Shown here in pieces: positions 33,801-40,247 of a stretch of DNA of 54,934 nt (its first letter is position 1; every line of letters begins with the position of its first letter). The translations under genes and the position numbers were made by a program. The stretch is from assembly GCA_028279245.1 (NCBI GenBank), contig JANQOE010000080.1, positions 1 through 54,934 of the forward strand. Direction: 5' to 3'. The notes under the pieces are model-generated. The model was not told where the DNA came from. It saw nothing but the letters and a program-made list of their open reading frames with translations, and made no database searches. The stretch is from Alphaproteobacteria bacterium. GTDB lineage: Bacteria; Pseudomonadota; Alphaproteobacteria; UBA6615.

Positions 33801-34009
33801 GCACCCAGAAGTGCGGTGTTCGCGTCCTCGGGACCCAGGGACGTTATGATCTCTGTCGAGCCAACGATATCAGCAAAAAGTACCGATACGACCTTCCGCT
33901 CGCCGGCCGGTGCGTCAAGCGGTTCTAGGCCTCCTGCCTGTTGCATGCCGTCCGCTCTTCTGTGGTCAGGAGCGACTTCGGTGCCATCCAAACTCGGCGG
34001 GTGAAGCAC
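30845..34009 (-). CDS. Class III cyclase - AAA ATPase - TPR protein
   Basis: A 1054-residue multidomain protein. Residues about 38-195 are a class III nucleotide cyclase homology domain: Asp47 (LFADIVGST) and Asp91 (LGDGVLAVFG) are the metal aspartates and Arg164 (AARL) is kept. The transition-state asparagine is replaced by His160 (GEPVHQAARL against the usual xVNxAARL). Residues about 230-560 are an AAA/STAND ATPase with Walker A GEPGIGKSRL at 261-270. The rest is TPR-like. Such proteins make cAMP or act as sensors. Because of the substitution, activity needs testing. It meets the Crp gene tail to tail with a 22-bp overlap. Confidence 0.88.
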   Translation of the reverse strand: MLHPPSLDGTEVAPDHRRADGMQQAGGLEPLDAPAGERKVVSVLFADIVGSTEIITSLGPEDANTALLGAIEAACNCIRHVRGTVAQILGDGVLAVFGAPRAQEDHALRACLAAMAIHRHAERHEPRVRFRVGVSSGEVVAYGSKGGAHPSIRVVGEPVHQAARLQKQARPSRTAISPTTRQLLGSRAETRVIGHYQTTRDGVTEVAELQRLAASATARHARAPVGRSLPKCVGRDYELKTLRTILRDAVKKGGRSILITGEPGIGKSRLIHELTTSRTPKLPPVFRCDFQPAEISQPLASFREVLRRLIIPEHRHTANHGLDAQAIAAFLGDDRDLPDWKNLAPDQKLEISARAIAQAVVGASRDRPCLLICEDIHWADSTAFRLLDRIVTNLKNGRIGLVCSARSTSPIHPIHFTDTIELQPLSNRSANELVNAYLGEDPSLSDMKSTLVRETQGNPFHVEECIAAMVESGILEETADHTGYRLRRSMRDFAIPVTLRSALAARIDQLGPADRDILLHAAAIGRTFDTSLLEAIVEQPAGQISIHLTHLQEKGLIRQTKFLTPPEFTFSHNLIHEVAYDTLLRQHRKQLHQQILDVLEKRSPRTATVNIQRMADHADRAEDWMRAYTYNRRAAARAQADSQNAEARSSLSRALYAAEALGSSPANLRRLAATQLQLAPSLLALGQLDEAHDHLDEAMDTASHINNPRLQAQISSNTALLHWIRGDYAKAIRADRKGFQYARSCDHKDQQVASTIRMGMLFCEAGHYRMAERLLRRGLQMIPANRAYDKFGLLGVAAIGARAYLARVYAELGQFRSALSIGVESIVMASHSADLFSHAFACLSTGVVLIRQGEFDRALPVVGKGLDICDRARLRLLQPLGQAAHAYVLWNLGERRDEARLSLQQAVELSARHNLSARRSLFLCWLAELDRLESRNDEAAVHAQQALDLAKENRERGQEAWAHWTLAKAVASGGNGHSEEAIRHFGEAQKRAKRREMHTLMSLCDLSLSKTLAAIGRIHDASRHANRAKNAFDAMGLRAPPDESASQNYAAAMP

Positions 34010-34160
34010 TTCACAGACCGCGTGGCCGACAGCTCTTAAGCTTGGGACAGATAACGGCCGGATTAGCGCTCGAGGGGAGAGGTTGGATCGCTCAATTATT
34101 GTATTGAGCGTGCCCGGGGCTGGTCTGTGTCAAAAACAGGGCATGGCGAGAGGTGACAAG
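34010..34160. promoter_or_regulatory. Divergent promoter region cyclase-ATPase / OmpR-type gene
   Basis: 151 bp between divergent starts. AGAGG at 34149-34153 is the ribosome binding site for the plus-strand gene. Promoters for both genes should lie here; no clear hexamers or dyads were found. Confidence 0.4.
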
Positions 34161-34628
34161 ATGAGCGGAATCGGGGCGTCCGCGGCTGCGGTTCGCGAAC
34201 GGGCGCTGGCGATTGCCGGCCTGTTGGCGTTCGAAGACTGGCCCGACCTGGACGACAGTGTAAAGAAGCGGCCGTTGGTGTTGCTTGGCTGTGACGAGGT
34301 ATCGGCAGCGGTGCGGATCGACGATCTGTATGTCGATCTCGAACGCGGAGGCGTGAGCTGGCAAGACAGCCCGCTTGCGCTGACCACCGCCGAGTTCCGG
34401 ATCCTCTGCTGCCTGATCGGGCAATCGGGGGCGTTCCTGCCGTCGCGGCAGATCTACGATGCGGTACATGGTGCGGGTCACCACGTCGGCGTCGGTGATG
34501 ATGGCCATTGCAATGCGACGCGGGTCCACATCAAACGCATCCGCCGCAAATTCCGCACGGTCGATCCGGACTTCGATCGGATCGAGACCTGGTACGCGCA
34601 CGGGTACCGCTGGCGGGCCGAGACCTAG
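34161..34628 (+). CDS. Winged-helix (OmpR/PhoB-type) DNA-binding protein
   Basis: A 155-residue protein with a C-terminal Trans_reg_C winged helix: 'LALTTAEFRILCCLIGQSGA', then FLPSRQIYDAVHG, and 'VHIKRIRRKFRTV' with the final 'WYAHGYRWR' hairpin. The N-terminal 60 residues are not a receiver domain (no phosphoacceptor pattern), so it is probably not a two-component regulator. ATG at 34161 is chosen because AGAGG lies about 7 bases upstream; the frame is open back to 34083. It is divergent from the cyclase-ATPase gene, so it may regulate it. Confidence 0.8.
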   Translation: MSGIGASAAAVRERALAIAGLLAFEDWPDLDDSVKKRPLVLLGCDEVSAAVRIDDLYVDLERGGVSWQDSPLALTTAEFRILCCLIGQSGAFLPSRQIYDAVHGAGHHVGVGDDGHCNATRVHIKRIRRKFRTVDPDFDRIETWYAHGYRWRAET

Positions 34629-34631
34629 TCG

Positions 34632-34832
34632 CTAGGCCGAACGGCGCAGCCGCTCACTGCGCTCCCAGGCGACGACCGCCTTGCCGATCGACTGGCGCAG
34701 CGCGCGCTCTGCCACCGCCAATCGGTCGCGCTGCCCGTGCAGCCGCTTTTCCCGTTCCTGGGAGAAGGCTAGCGCTGCCTGGACAACATCCAGCAGGTAC
34801 GGATCGGTCGGATCGAGATCATGTTTGGCCAT
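34632..34832 (-). CDS. Small DPTDPYLL-family protein, copy 2
   Basis: A 66-residue paralogue of the protein at 27029-27241: 'LDPTDPYLLDVVQAALAFSQ', then EREKRLHGQ and VVAWERSERLRR. It is charged and helical, with no known domain. ATG at 34832 is preferred over 34856 because GAGAGG lies just upstream and the conserved part starts at once. The two copies have the same orientation and bracket the RiPP-type locus. The gene tail lies 3 bp from the convergent OmpR-type gene. Confidence 0.65.
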   Translation of the reverse strand: MAKHDLDPTDPYLLDVVQAALAFSQEREKRLHGQRDRLAVAERALRQSIGKAVVAWERSERLRRSA

Positions 34833-35139
34833 CGCCCTCTCGTCGCGCGTATGCATGGCAACATGGCCTTGATTCGGCGGATGGCACTGCGCGAAACGGG
34901 AGTATCGTTATCCTGATTTGTGGTGCCATACGCTGTGGTTGGGCATGGAGCAAATGCCTGGTCGGACCGGGCGTCGGTCACCTATAGGCGGATCGGTTTT
35001 GGCCGCCCAATTGGTCGGCACTTTCTAGGCTTAGTTTCCGGTGCTCGCGGCAGAGTGCTTGTTCGCGCTGGGTGGCCAGCCTATTTCCTCACTCCACGAT
35101 CCGCGAACGTGCAGCCGTCCTGCGGCAAAGGAACGTACG

Positions 35140-36795
35140 ATGAAGGCGTCAGATCTGTTCGTTAAGTGCCTGGAGGCGGAAGGGGTCGAGTACATCTTCG
35201 GCGTGCCCGGCGAGGAGAATGCCGACTTCATGATCTCCTTGGAGAGATCGGAACAGATCGACTTCGTCCTGACGCGCCATGAACAGGGCGCCGCCTTCAT
35301 GGCGGAAGTTTATGGGCGCCTTACCGGCCATACTGCAGGATGCCTCGGGACCCTGGGGCCTGGCGCGACCAACCTCATAACCGGCGTGGCCGACTCCAAT
35401 ATGGACCGGGCGCCGATGCTGGTATTGACCGGCCAGGGTGCGACCGAACGCCTGCACAAGGAATCGCATCAGATCATGGACGTCGTCGCCATGTTCGAAC
35501 CGGTAACCAAATGGGCAACCACGGTCTACAACGCCCGCACCATTCCCGAGATCGTCCGCAAAGCGGTGCGCATTGCCCGCAGCGAAAAGCCCGGCGCAGT
35601 GCATATCGAGCTACCCGAAGATGTTGCCAAACATCAGGTCGAAGCCCAGCCGCTGCCATCCCGGCGGTTCCGCCGGCCCGGCCCCGACGACAAGATCGTC
35701 GACCGCGCCTACGAGCTGATCAGCGGGGCTAAACGACCAGTCATCATCGCCGGCAACGGGACGATCCGCAAACGGGCTTCCCGCCAGTTGCGGAAGTTGT
35801 GCGAACAAACCGGGATTGGCGTGTTGAGCACCTTCATGGCCAAGGGCGCTGTCGATGTTGACGCCCCATATTGCCTGTTCACGGTGGGGCTGGGCACCAA
35901 AGACATCCCGACACTGGCCATAGACAAGGCCGACCTGGTGATCGCCCTCGGCTTCGACATGGTCGAGTACCATCCGCGGCTGTGGAACCCGCAGGCGGAC
36001 AAGACCATCATCCACTGCGACTTCCTGCCTTCGGAAATCGATGAGCACTACAACCCGGAAGTCGAGCTGGTCGGCGACATTGCCCATACCTTATGGATGC
36101 TCAACGAGCGTGTTGCACAGCGCGGCGGTTTGAATTTCGCAACCGACGTGCGCGACCGCGTCCGCGAACAGATGCAAGCCGAGCTCGCGGAGCATGCCGA
36201 CGACGACACAACGGGATCGATCCGGCCGCAAAAAATGCTGTGGGATATCGGGCAACTCATGGGGCCGCAGGACATCCTGCTGTCGGATGTCGGCGCTCAC
36301 AAGATGTGGATCGCGCGGCACTACCATTGCCACGAGCCGAACACCTGCCTGATTCCCAACGGCTTTTGCTCGATGGGCTTCGCGCTGCCCGGGGCGATCG
36401 CCGCCAGTCTGGTCCATCCCGATCGCAAGGTCCTCGGCATTGCCGGCGATGCCGGCTTCCTGATGAACGTGCAGGAAATGGAGACGGCCAAACGCCGCGG
36501 CACCAAGCTGGTGATGCTGGTGTGGGAGGACCATGAATACGGGCTGATCGCCTGGAAGCAGCAGGCGGAATTCGGCCAACACACCGACCTTGCCTTCAAC
36601 AATCCCGATTGGCTGCAGCTGGCGATGGCGTTCGGCTGGCGCGGCCATCGGGTCGAGCGCAGCAAGGATTTCGCCGACATACTCACCACGGCGTTCGCTG
36701 AGGACGGCCCGAGCCTGGTCGTCGCGCCGGTCGACTACCGGGAGAACATGCTGCTCAACGAGCGGCTCGGCGAACTGACCCAGCCGCTGGGGTAG
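35140..36795 (+). CDS. Acetolactate synthase-type ThDP enzyme
   Basis: A 551-residue thiamine-diphosphate enzyme of the acetolactate synthase large-subunit family. Glu48 (TRHEQGAAFMAEVYGR) is the ThDP-activating glutamate. The ThDP-Mg motif starts GDAGFLMN at residue 436, with a tail 'WEDHEYG' in place of the usual NN end. The closest match in style is the catabolic AlsS type; other ThDP lyases share it. No regulatory small subunit (ilvN) follows, which favours an AlsS-like or other lyase over biosynthetic IlvB. ATG at 35140 has AAAGGAACG upstream; an in-frame upstream start at 35041 is disfavoured. Confidence 0.87.
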   Translation: MKASDLFVKCLEAEGVEYIFGVPGEENADFMISLERSEQIDFVLTRHEQGAAFMAEVYGRLTGHTAGCLGTLGPGATNLITGVADSNMDRAPMLVLTGQGATERLHKESHQIMDVVAMFEPVTKWATTVYNARTIPEIVRKAVRIARSEKPGAVHIELPEDVAKHQVEAQPLPSRRFRRPGPDDKIVDRAYELISGAKRPVIIAGNGTIRKRASRQLRKLCEQTGIGVLSTFMAKGAVDVDAPYCLFTVGLGTKDIPTLAIDKADLVIALGFDMVEYHPRLWNPQADKTIIHCDFLPSEIDEHYNPEVELVGDIAHTLWMLNERVAQRGGLNFATDVRDRVREQMQAELAEHADDDTTGSIRPQKMLWDIGQLMGPQDILLSDVGAHKMWIARHYHCHEPNTCLIPNGFCSMGFALPGAIAASLVHPDRKVLGIAGDAGFLMNVQEMETAKRRGTKLVMLVWEDHEYGLIAWKQQAEFGQHTDLAFNNPDWLQLAMAFGWRGHRVERSKDFADILTTAFAEDGPSLVVAPVDYRENMLLNERLGELTQPLG

Positions 36796-37036
36796 TGACG
36801 GCTTGACGGCACGCCGAAGGGCTGGCCGCTCAGGTCCAAAATCAAGTCGCCCGCTGCGGCCTTTGGCGTGAAAGCGCCGATGGCTTTTGGATATTTATGG
36901 GTGAGATTTCGGGTTTTTCTCCACATCCCTTCCAATCCGCTGAGAGCTACGCGCTTCAAGCTGATGAGGTGAAGTCCGTCCAAAAGGTCATTGCCGTGCA
37001 TGAACCCGAGAGGGCGTGGCGACGCGCTTGAGAAAG

Positions 37037-37052
37037 GGTGCGTCGACGCACC
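37037..37052. repeat. 16-bp perfect palindrome
   Basis: GGTGCGTCGACGCACC is its own reverse complement with no loop. It lies just before the terminator-like hairpin at the left edge of the insert. It could be an operator or a recombination site. Confidence 0.55.
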
Positions 37053-37075
37053 ATACAGTTCCAACTCTGAACTTG

Positions 37076-37103
37076 GCCCCGTGGTATGCGGGGCTCTTCT
37101 TTT
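37076..37103 (+). terminator. Intrinsic terminator-like hairpin
   Basis: GCCCCG (37076-37081), loop of 7, CGGGGC (37089-37094), then TCTTCTTTT. No gene immediately upstream explains it; the ALS-type gene ends 280 bp earlier. Confidence 0.6.
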
Positions 37104-37169
37104 CCACAATAAGGACTCGCGAGAGTAGCGCTACGCTGGTTCAACCTGTCCGCTCAGAGTTAGAGCCAG

Positions 37170-37376
37170 ATGCCACTCTATAACGTCAGATGCTTTCACG
37201 GCGCGAAGCATGACGGTGAGAACAGACCGTCGATAGAAGCCGAGACACCTCAAGCCGCTGCTGAACAGGTATGCGGCGGACAATTGAAGGAAGGCGGAAA
37301 ACCTGGTGAGCTACGGGCCGTCGTAACAGCGGTGGGGGCTCCGCCAGGCAACACGTTCAGCTTTTTCGAACCGTAG
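37170..37376 (+). CDS. Small protein of unknown function
   Basis: A 68-residue protein with the composition of a soluble alpha/beta domain (MPLYNVRCFHGAKHDGE, then 'EAETPQAAAEQVCGG'). No family is recognised. It lies 10 bp before the DUF4238 gene on the same strand and is less GC-rich than the core genes, so it probably belongs to the same acquired segment. Confidence 0.5.
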   Translation: MPLYNVRCFHGAKHDGENRPSIEAETPQAAAEQVCGGQLKEGGKPGELRAVVTAVGAPPGNTFSFFEP

Positions 37377-37386
37377 ACGTGCGGCG

Positions 37387-38325
37387 ATGGCCAAGCCCAA
37401 GCAACACCACTTCGTTCCTCGCTCCTACCTTGAGCGTTTCCGCGATGTGAGTTTCGCGGATCGGCCGGTCATTTGGATGGCCGATCTCGATGAGCTTCAG
37501 ATTAGACGAACGCAACCATCGTCTGTTGCAAAGCGCGGGCACTACTACACGGTCGTCGACAAGGAAGGGAAACGTAGCACTGAGATCGAAGAGACGTTCG
37601 CGAAGATAGAAGGTGAGGCTGCCCCGGTCCTAGAAAAGCTCAGCGGGTGGGAATTCGAACTAGACCACAAGGAGAGAACAGATCTGTTCGTGTTCATGTC
37701 GATACAGTTTTTGCGCGTCCCGGCCAGACGGAACCTTTGGGAGGGTTTCCGGCGTCGAACAATGGAAGTGGCAGCCAGTCAGATCATGTCCAGGCCCGGA
37801 ATCCTTGAGAATGCCGCGAAAGAACGTGGAGAAAATGTCGAAGACACCGACTTTGATGAGATCCGCCGCTACTGGCGTGAAAACAGGGATGACTTTGAAA
37901 TTAAGGTGAACCCGCAAGTAAGCCTCCAGCTTCTCGGAGGCACTGAGCTTATCGCACGGCTGTACGGTGACATGGCGATGTGTGTCGTTTGGACGATGGA
38001 CCGTGCATTCATCACATCTGACAATCCGGTTATCTGGCATAACCCGATGCTCCCCCGGAATCCAATGTATGGGCCTGGTCTCGGACAAAAAGACATTCAG
38101 GTCACGATGCCGATCTCGCCATCCCATACAGTCTTGTTGAGGCACGATCCTATGCCTGCTGATATTCAGGCCGATGCAAAAATGGTGTTTGACCTAAACT
38201 CGCGTATTCAGTCCCACACAAACCGCTTCACGTTTAGCTCTTCGTGGTACAGCGCCTGTCTCTCAATTCAGGGAAGAACAGACACTCTGGCGCGTAGGAG
38301 CATACCGCCGTGGCTCAGGTGCTAG
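37387..38325 (+). CDS. DUF4238 domain protein
   Basis: A 312-residue protein that opens MAKPKQHHFVPRSYLERF, the diagnostic start of DUF4238. Later it has 'DRAFITSDNPVIW', another pattern of the family. The function is unknown; members are scattered in mobile and accessory regions, where a nuclease or defence role has been suspected. Base composition is visibly lower in GC than in the surrounding genes. The end overlaps the convergent PIN gene by 4 bp. Confidence 0.9.
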   Translation: MAKPKQHHFVPRSYLERFRDVSFADRPVIWMADLDELQIRRTQPSSVAKRGHYYTVVDKEGKRSTEIEETFAKIEGEAAPVLEKLSGWEFELDHKERTDLFVFMSIQFLRVPARRNLWEGFRRRTMEVAASQIMSRPGILENAAKERGENVEDTDFDEIRRYWRENRDDFEIKVNPQVSLQLLGGTELIARLYGDMAMCVVWTMDRAFITSDNPVIWHNPMLPRNPMYGPGLGQKDIQVTMPISPSHTVLLRHDPMPADIQADAKMVFDLNSRIQSHTNRFTFSSSWYSACLSIQGRTDTLARRSIPPWLRC

Positions 38326-38861
38326 TGACTGTTCTGTCCTTCCTGAAGGCCAAGTTGGCGATACTTTGCCGGAAGACAGTTAGTGTCCTGTGCTTGGCAA
38401 ATCGTCATTCCTTCCAGCGGGGTATTCCCGACGCGCTGCCTTAGGCGTTCCAGACGGCCATTGCACGTCAGGAGTTCTTCACACTTCATCGCCATTGCCG
38501 AAGCGACATGCAGGGCATCTGGCCCCTTCAGCGCAATACCCTTCTTCCACCGCAGATCACGTGCGTCTTGACCGATAAACGGCGTTGCTTGAACCAGCGT
38601 GACGTATTGCCCAGACATCAACAGGCGATCGAAATGTGACTTTACCGGCTCGGAAACATCGCCTTCGCCACCGTGGCTGCACTCGGCGATTGACAGAGTC
38701 GACGTGAAGGTATCGACCTCGCCATCACGAGCTGCCTCAAGAATCTTCTTCAGAAACCAAACGTCGGCCTGTCGGCTCGTTTCGATGCGTTTTCCGACCT
38801 CGTGCTTGACCATCTCGATGAAGCAGCACGAGTCAAGATAGACCCGCCGTTTCTCAGGCAT
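38322..38861 (-). CDS. PIN-domain protein (VapC-like nuclease)
   Basis: A 179-residue PIN-fold protein. Acidic residues of the active site are visible: Asp10 (VYLDSCCF), Glu60 (SIAECS) and Asp115 (GPDALHVASA). PIN domains are metal-dependent RNases, often toxins of type II toxin-antitoxin pairs. Its start overlaps the stop of the upstream 270-residue gene by 8 bases, which couples their translation. That partner is longer than a typical antitoxin, so this is not a standard VapBC pair. Confidence 0.82.
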   Translation of the reverse strand: MPEKRRVYLDSCCFIEMVKHEVGKRIETSRQADVWFLKKILEAARDGEVDTFTSTLSIAECSHGGEGDVSEPVKSHFDRLLMSGQYVTLVQATPFIGQDARDLRWKKGIALKGPDALHVASAMAMKCEELLTCNGRLERLRQRVGNTPLEGMTICQAQDTNCLPAKYRQLGLQEGQNSH

Positions 38862-39666
38862 CTTCGTTTAGGGAGTCGAGATAGTCCTCGGTGCTTAAGC
38901 CTCCGGTAAAGTCCGGTGCGCTTCCGAAGAACTGTTCGAATTCCGCACCGGAAAGCATGCGCATGCGCTCAATTCGGTCAGCCCGCAGTTCAATTGCGGC
39001 GTGCGTGGCGCGATCGAAAAGCATGCTTCCGGAAATCATGAGTACGGTCGTTCGTTCCTCCACGGCTTGGACGACATCACTGTACAGCGCAGGAGGGTAG
39101 TAGCAGCGCACTAGTGCGTCTGTCCCAAGTTCGCGAATCTGAAAATGCGGTTGCTTAGCTTCTTTGAACCAAGCGTGCAGAATGCCCTGTATGGAGCCGT
39201 AGGACGGCAGCGGCGTCTCGACCAGCTTCCGTATGGTTGCGGTCTTGCTATAGGTGATCGTCCTCCACCTTGGTTTCGCTCTGCCGTGGGCCGGATAGAT
39301 GCCGATGTTTATCGTCTCGTCCGGATCAATGAGTGATCCGATCCGGGCGTACTCGAGCACTGTCGCCGGCTTGATGGGAACGTTCAGCCCCTCGTTCTCT
39401 GGATCGAAGTCCGCCAGCAGCTCCAGATTCCGTGAGAAGATCTGCTGATCCGCTGCAGTCACATTGCCCTGGAATTCAGCATCGTATTCCACCGAGCCGT
39501 TCTGGAAGTTTACCGCCAGCCACTCGCCAGGGCGCGTTTCGACGTCAGAATCAGCGGCTAGCGCTCTGAGGAACTTTTCCGCCTGCTCGGCAATTTTGCC
39601 GAGCTTGGAAAGCGGCGCACCCCGGCGGCCTTTGTTCAGCGCAAACCTTACCTTTAGATTAGCCAT
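38854..39666 (-). CDS. Unknown partner of PIN protein
   Basis: A 270-residue protein of no recognised family. The N-terminal half is basic (KVRFALNKGRRGAPLSKLGK), the middle has LVETPLPSYGSIQGILHAWF, and the end is acidic (STEDYLDSLNEDA). It heads the two-gene operon with the PIN protein (8-bp overlap), and its promoter should lie in 39667-39910, where a long hairpin sits. A role as antitoxin or as DNA/RNA-binding partner is a guess from position. Confidence 0.7.
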   Translation of the reverse strand: MANLKVRFALNKGRRGAPLSKLGKIAEQAEKFLRALAADSDVETRPGEWLAVNFQNGSVEYDAEFQGNVTAADQQIFSRNLELLADFDPENEGLNVPIKPATVLEYARIGSLIDPDETINIGIYPAHGRAKPRWRTITYSKTATIRKLVETPLPSYGSIQGILHAWFKEAKQPHFQIRELGTDALVRCYYPPALYSDVVQAVEERTTVLMISGSMLFDRATHAAIELRADRIERMRMLSGAEFEQFFGSAPDFTGGLSTEDYLDSLNEDA

Positions 39667-39793
39667 CGCGACGACCGGTTTTGTTAGGCGACTCTAGCCC
39701 CTTAGACGACCACCGGTAAAGAAATCCAGTAACAAGTCCCTGACAGTGGTTGACATGAGCCAGGGAGTTGGGTGGACGAACGAACGCGGCAGC

Positions 39794-39834
39794 AACATCC
39801 TCCCCACAGTTTCTCCACAAACTGTGGGGATGTT
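39794..39834. repeat. 12-bp inverted repeat with bulge
   Basis: TCCCCACAGTTT (39801-39812), loop CTCCAC, AAACTGTGGGGA (39819-39830), with a further AACA/TGTT pairing across a 3-base bulge. It lies upstream of the PIN operon and downstream of tRNA-Thr. It may be an operator, an attachment-site element or a terminator for the tRNA (no T-run). Confidence 0.6.
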
Positions 39835-39910
39835 CACGTAAGGTACCGGACGTCGTTGGAATCCGGCGTTGGCCGACAGCGCGAAGAACCCTAGGAACTC
39901 TGGGAAAAGC

Positions 39911-39985
39911 TGGTGCCGCCGGCGTGAATTGAACACGCGACCCCACCCTTACCAAGGGTGTGCTCTACCCCTGAGCTACGGCGGC
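39911..39985 (-). tRNA. tRNA-Thr (GGT anticodon)
   Basis: A complete cloverleaf on the minus strand, 75 nt including an encoded CCA. The acceptor stem is GCCGCCG / CGGCGGC, the anticodon arm CACCC-TTGGTAA-GGGTG with anticodon GGT, and the T arm GCGTG-TTCAATT-CACGC. Its 3' end points towards the lower-GC insert at 37-39.7 kb, a common integration site. Confidence 0.95.
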
Positions 39986-39998
39986 ACGACAGTCCGGC

Positions 39999-40027
39999 TT
40001 ATGCCATAGTGGCGGAGTAGGCTGCAA
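39999..40027 (-). promoter_or_regulatory. Probable tRNA-Thr promoter
   Basis: On the minus strand, TTGCAG (plus 40022-40027) and GCATAA (plus 39999-40004) are 17 bases apart, the ideal sigma-70 spacing. The predicted start is just 7 or so bases before the tRNA 5' end. Confidence 0.55.
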
Positions 40028-40045
40028 CCACGGGAAAGTCGGGAC

Positions 40046-40195
40046 GTGGCGGACGAGGAGACCGGAAAGCCCAGCCGGGCGGAACGGCAGGCAAAGGCGC
40101 TGCGGGAGAACTTGCGGCGGCGGAAAACCCAGTCGCGGGAACGGGTGCGGCAGGCGGAGCACCCGGCTGACGAGGACGACACCTGCGGCAGTTGA
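40046..40195 (+). CDS. Small basic protein of 49 residues
   Basis: A GTG start at 40046 gives a 49-residue protein: [19 protein letters not shown], then an Arg/Lys-rich helix ([17 protein letters not shown]) and an acidic tail. This style of small, highly charged protein occurs in alphaproteobacteria; I recall it as conserved but unnamed. The codon use fits the high-GC core. It sits 53 bp before dcd on the same strand. Confidence 0.55.
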   Translation: MADEETGKPSRAERQAKALRENLRRRKTQSRERVRQAEHPADEDDTCGS

Positions 40196-40247
40196 GCCGT
40201 CCCACGGCTTTCGTTACAAGAGCGCGTTCCGAGGGGGCGGACTAGTC

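Larger units (their letters stand above)
36796..37169. other. 374-bp intergenic region with palindrome and terminator
   Basis: No clear gene. It holds the 16-bp palindrome at 37037-37052 and a terminator-like hairpin at 37076-37103. It marks the left edge of a lower-GC insert. A weak minus-strand frame here has no recognised product. Confidence 0.45.

Noticed and set aside
36735-37109. Minus-strand open frame of 124 codons at the end of the ALS-type gene
   Set aside because: It overlaps a well-supported gene on the other strand, runs through the terminator hairpin and has no recognisable family.
39813-39822. TTCTCCACA, similar to a DnaA box
   Set aside because: A single imperfect copy inside a hairpin; no cluster of boxes, so no sign of an origin.
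39911-39985. Attachment-site repeat of the tRNA-Thr 3' end at the left edge of the insert
   Set aside because: I looked for a second copy of the tRNA 3' end near 36.8-37.2 kb and found none; no integrase is present either.
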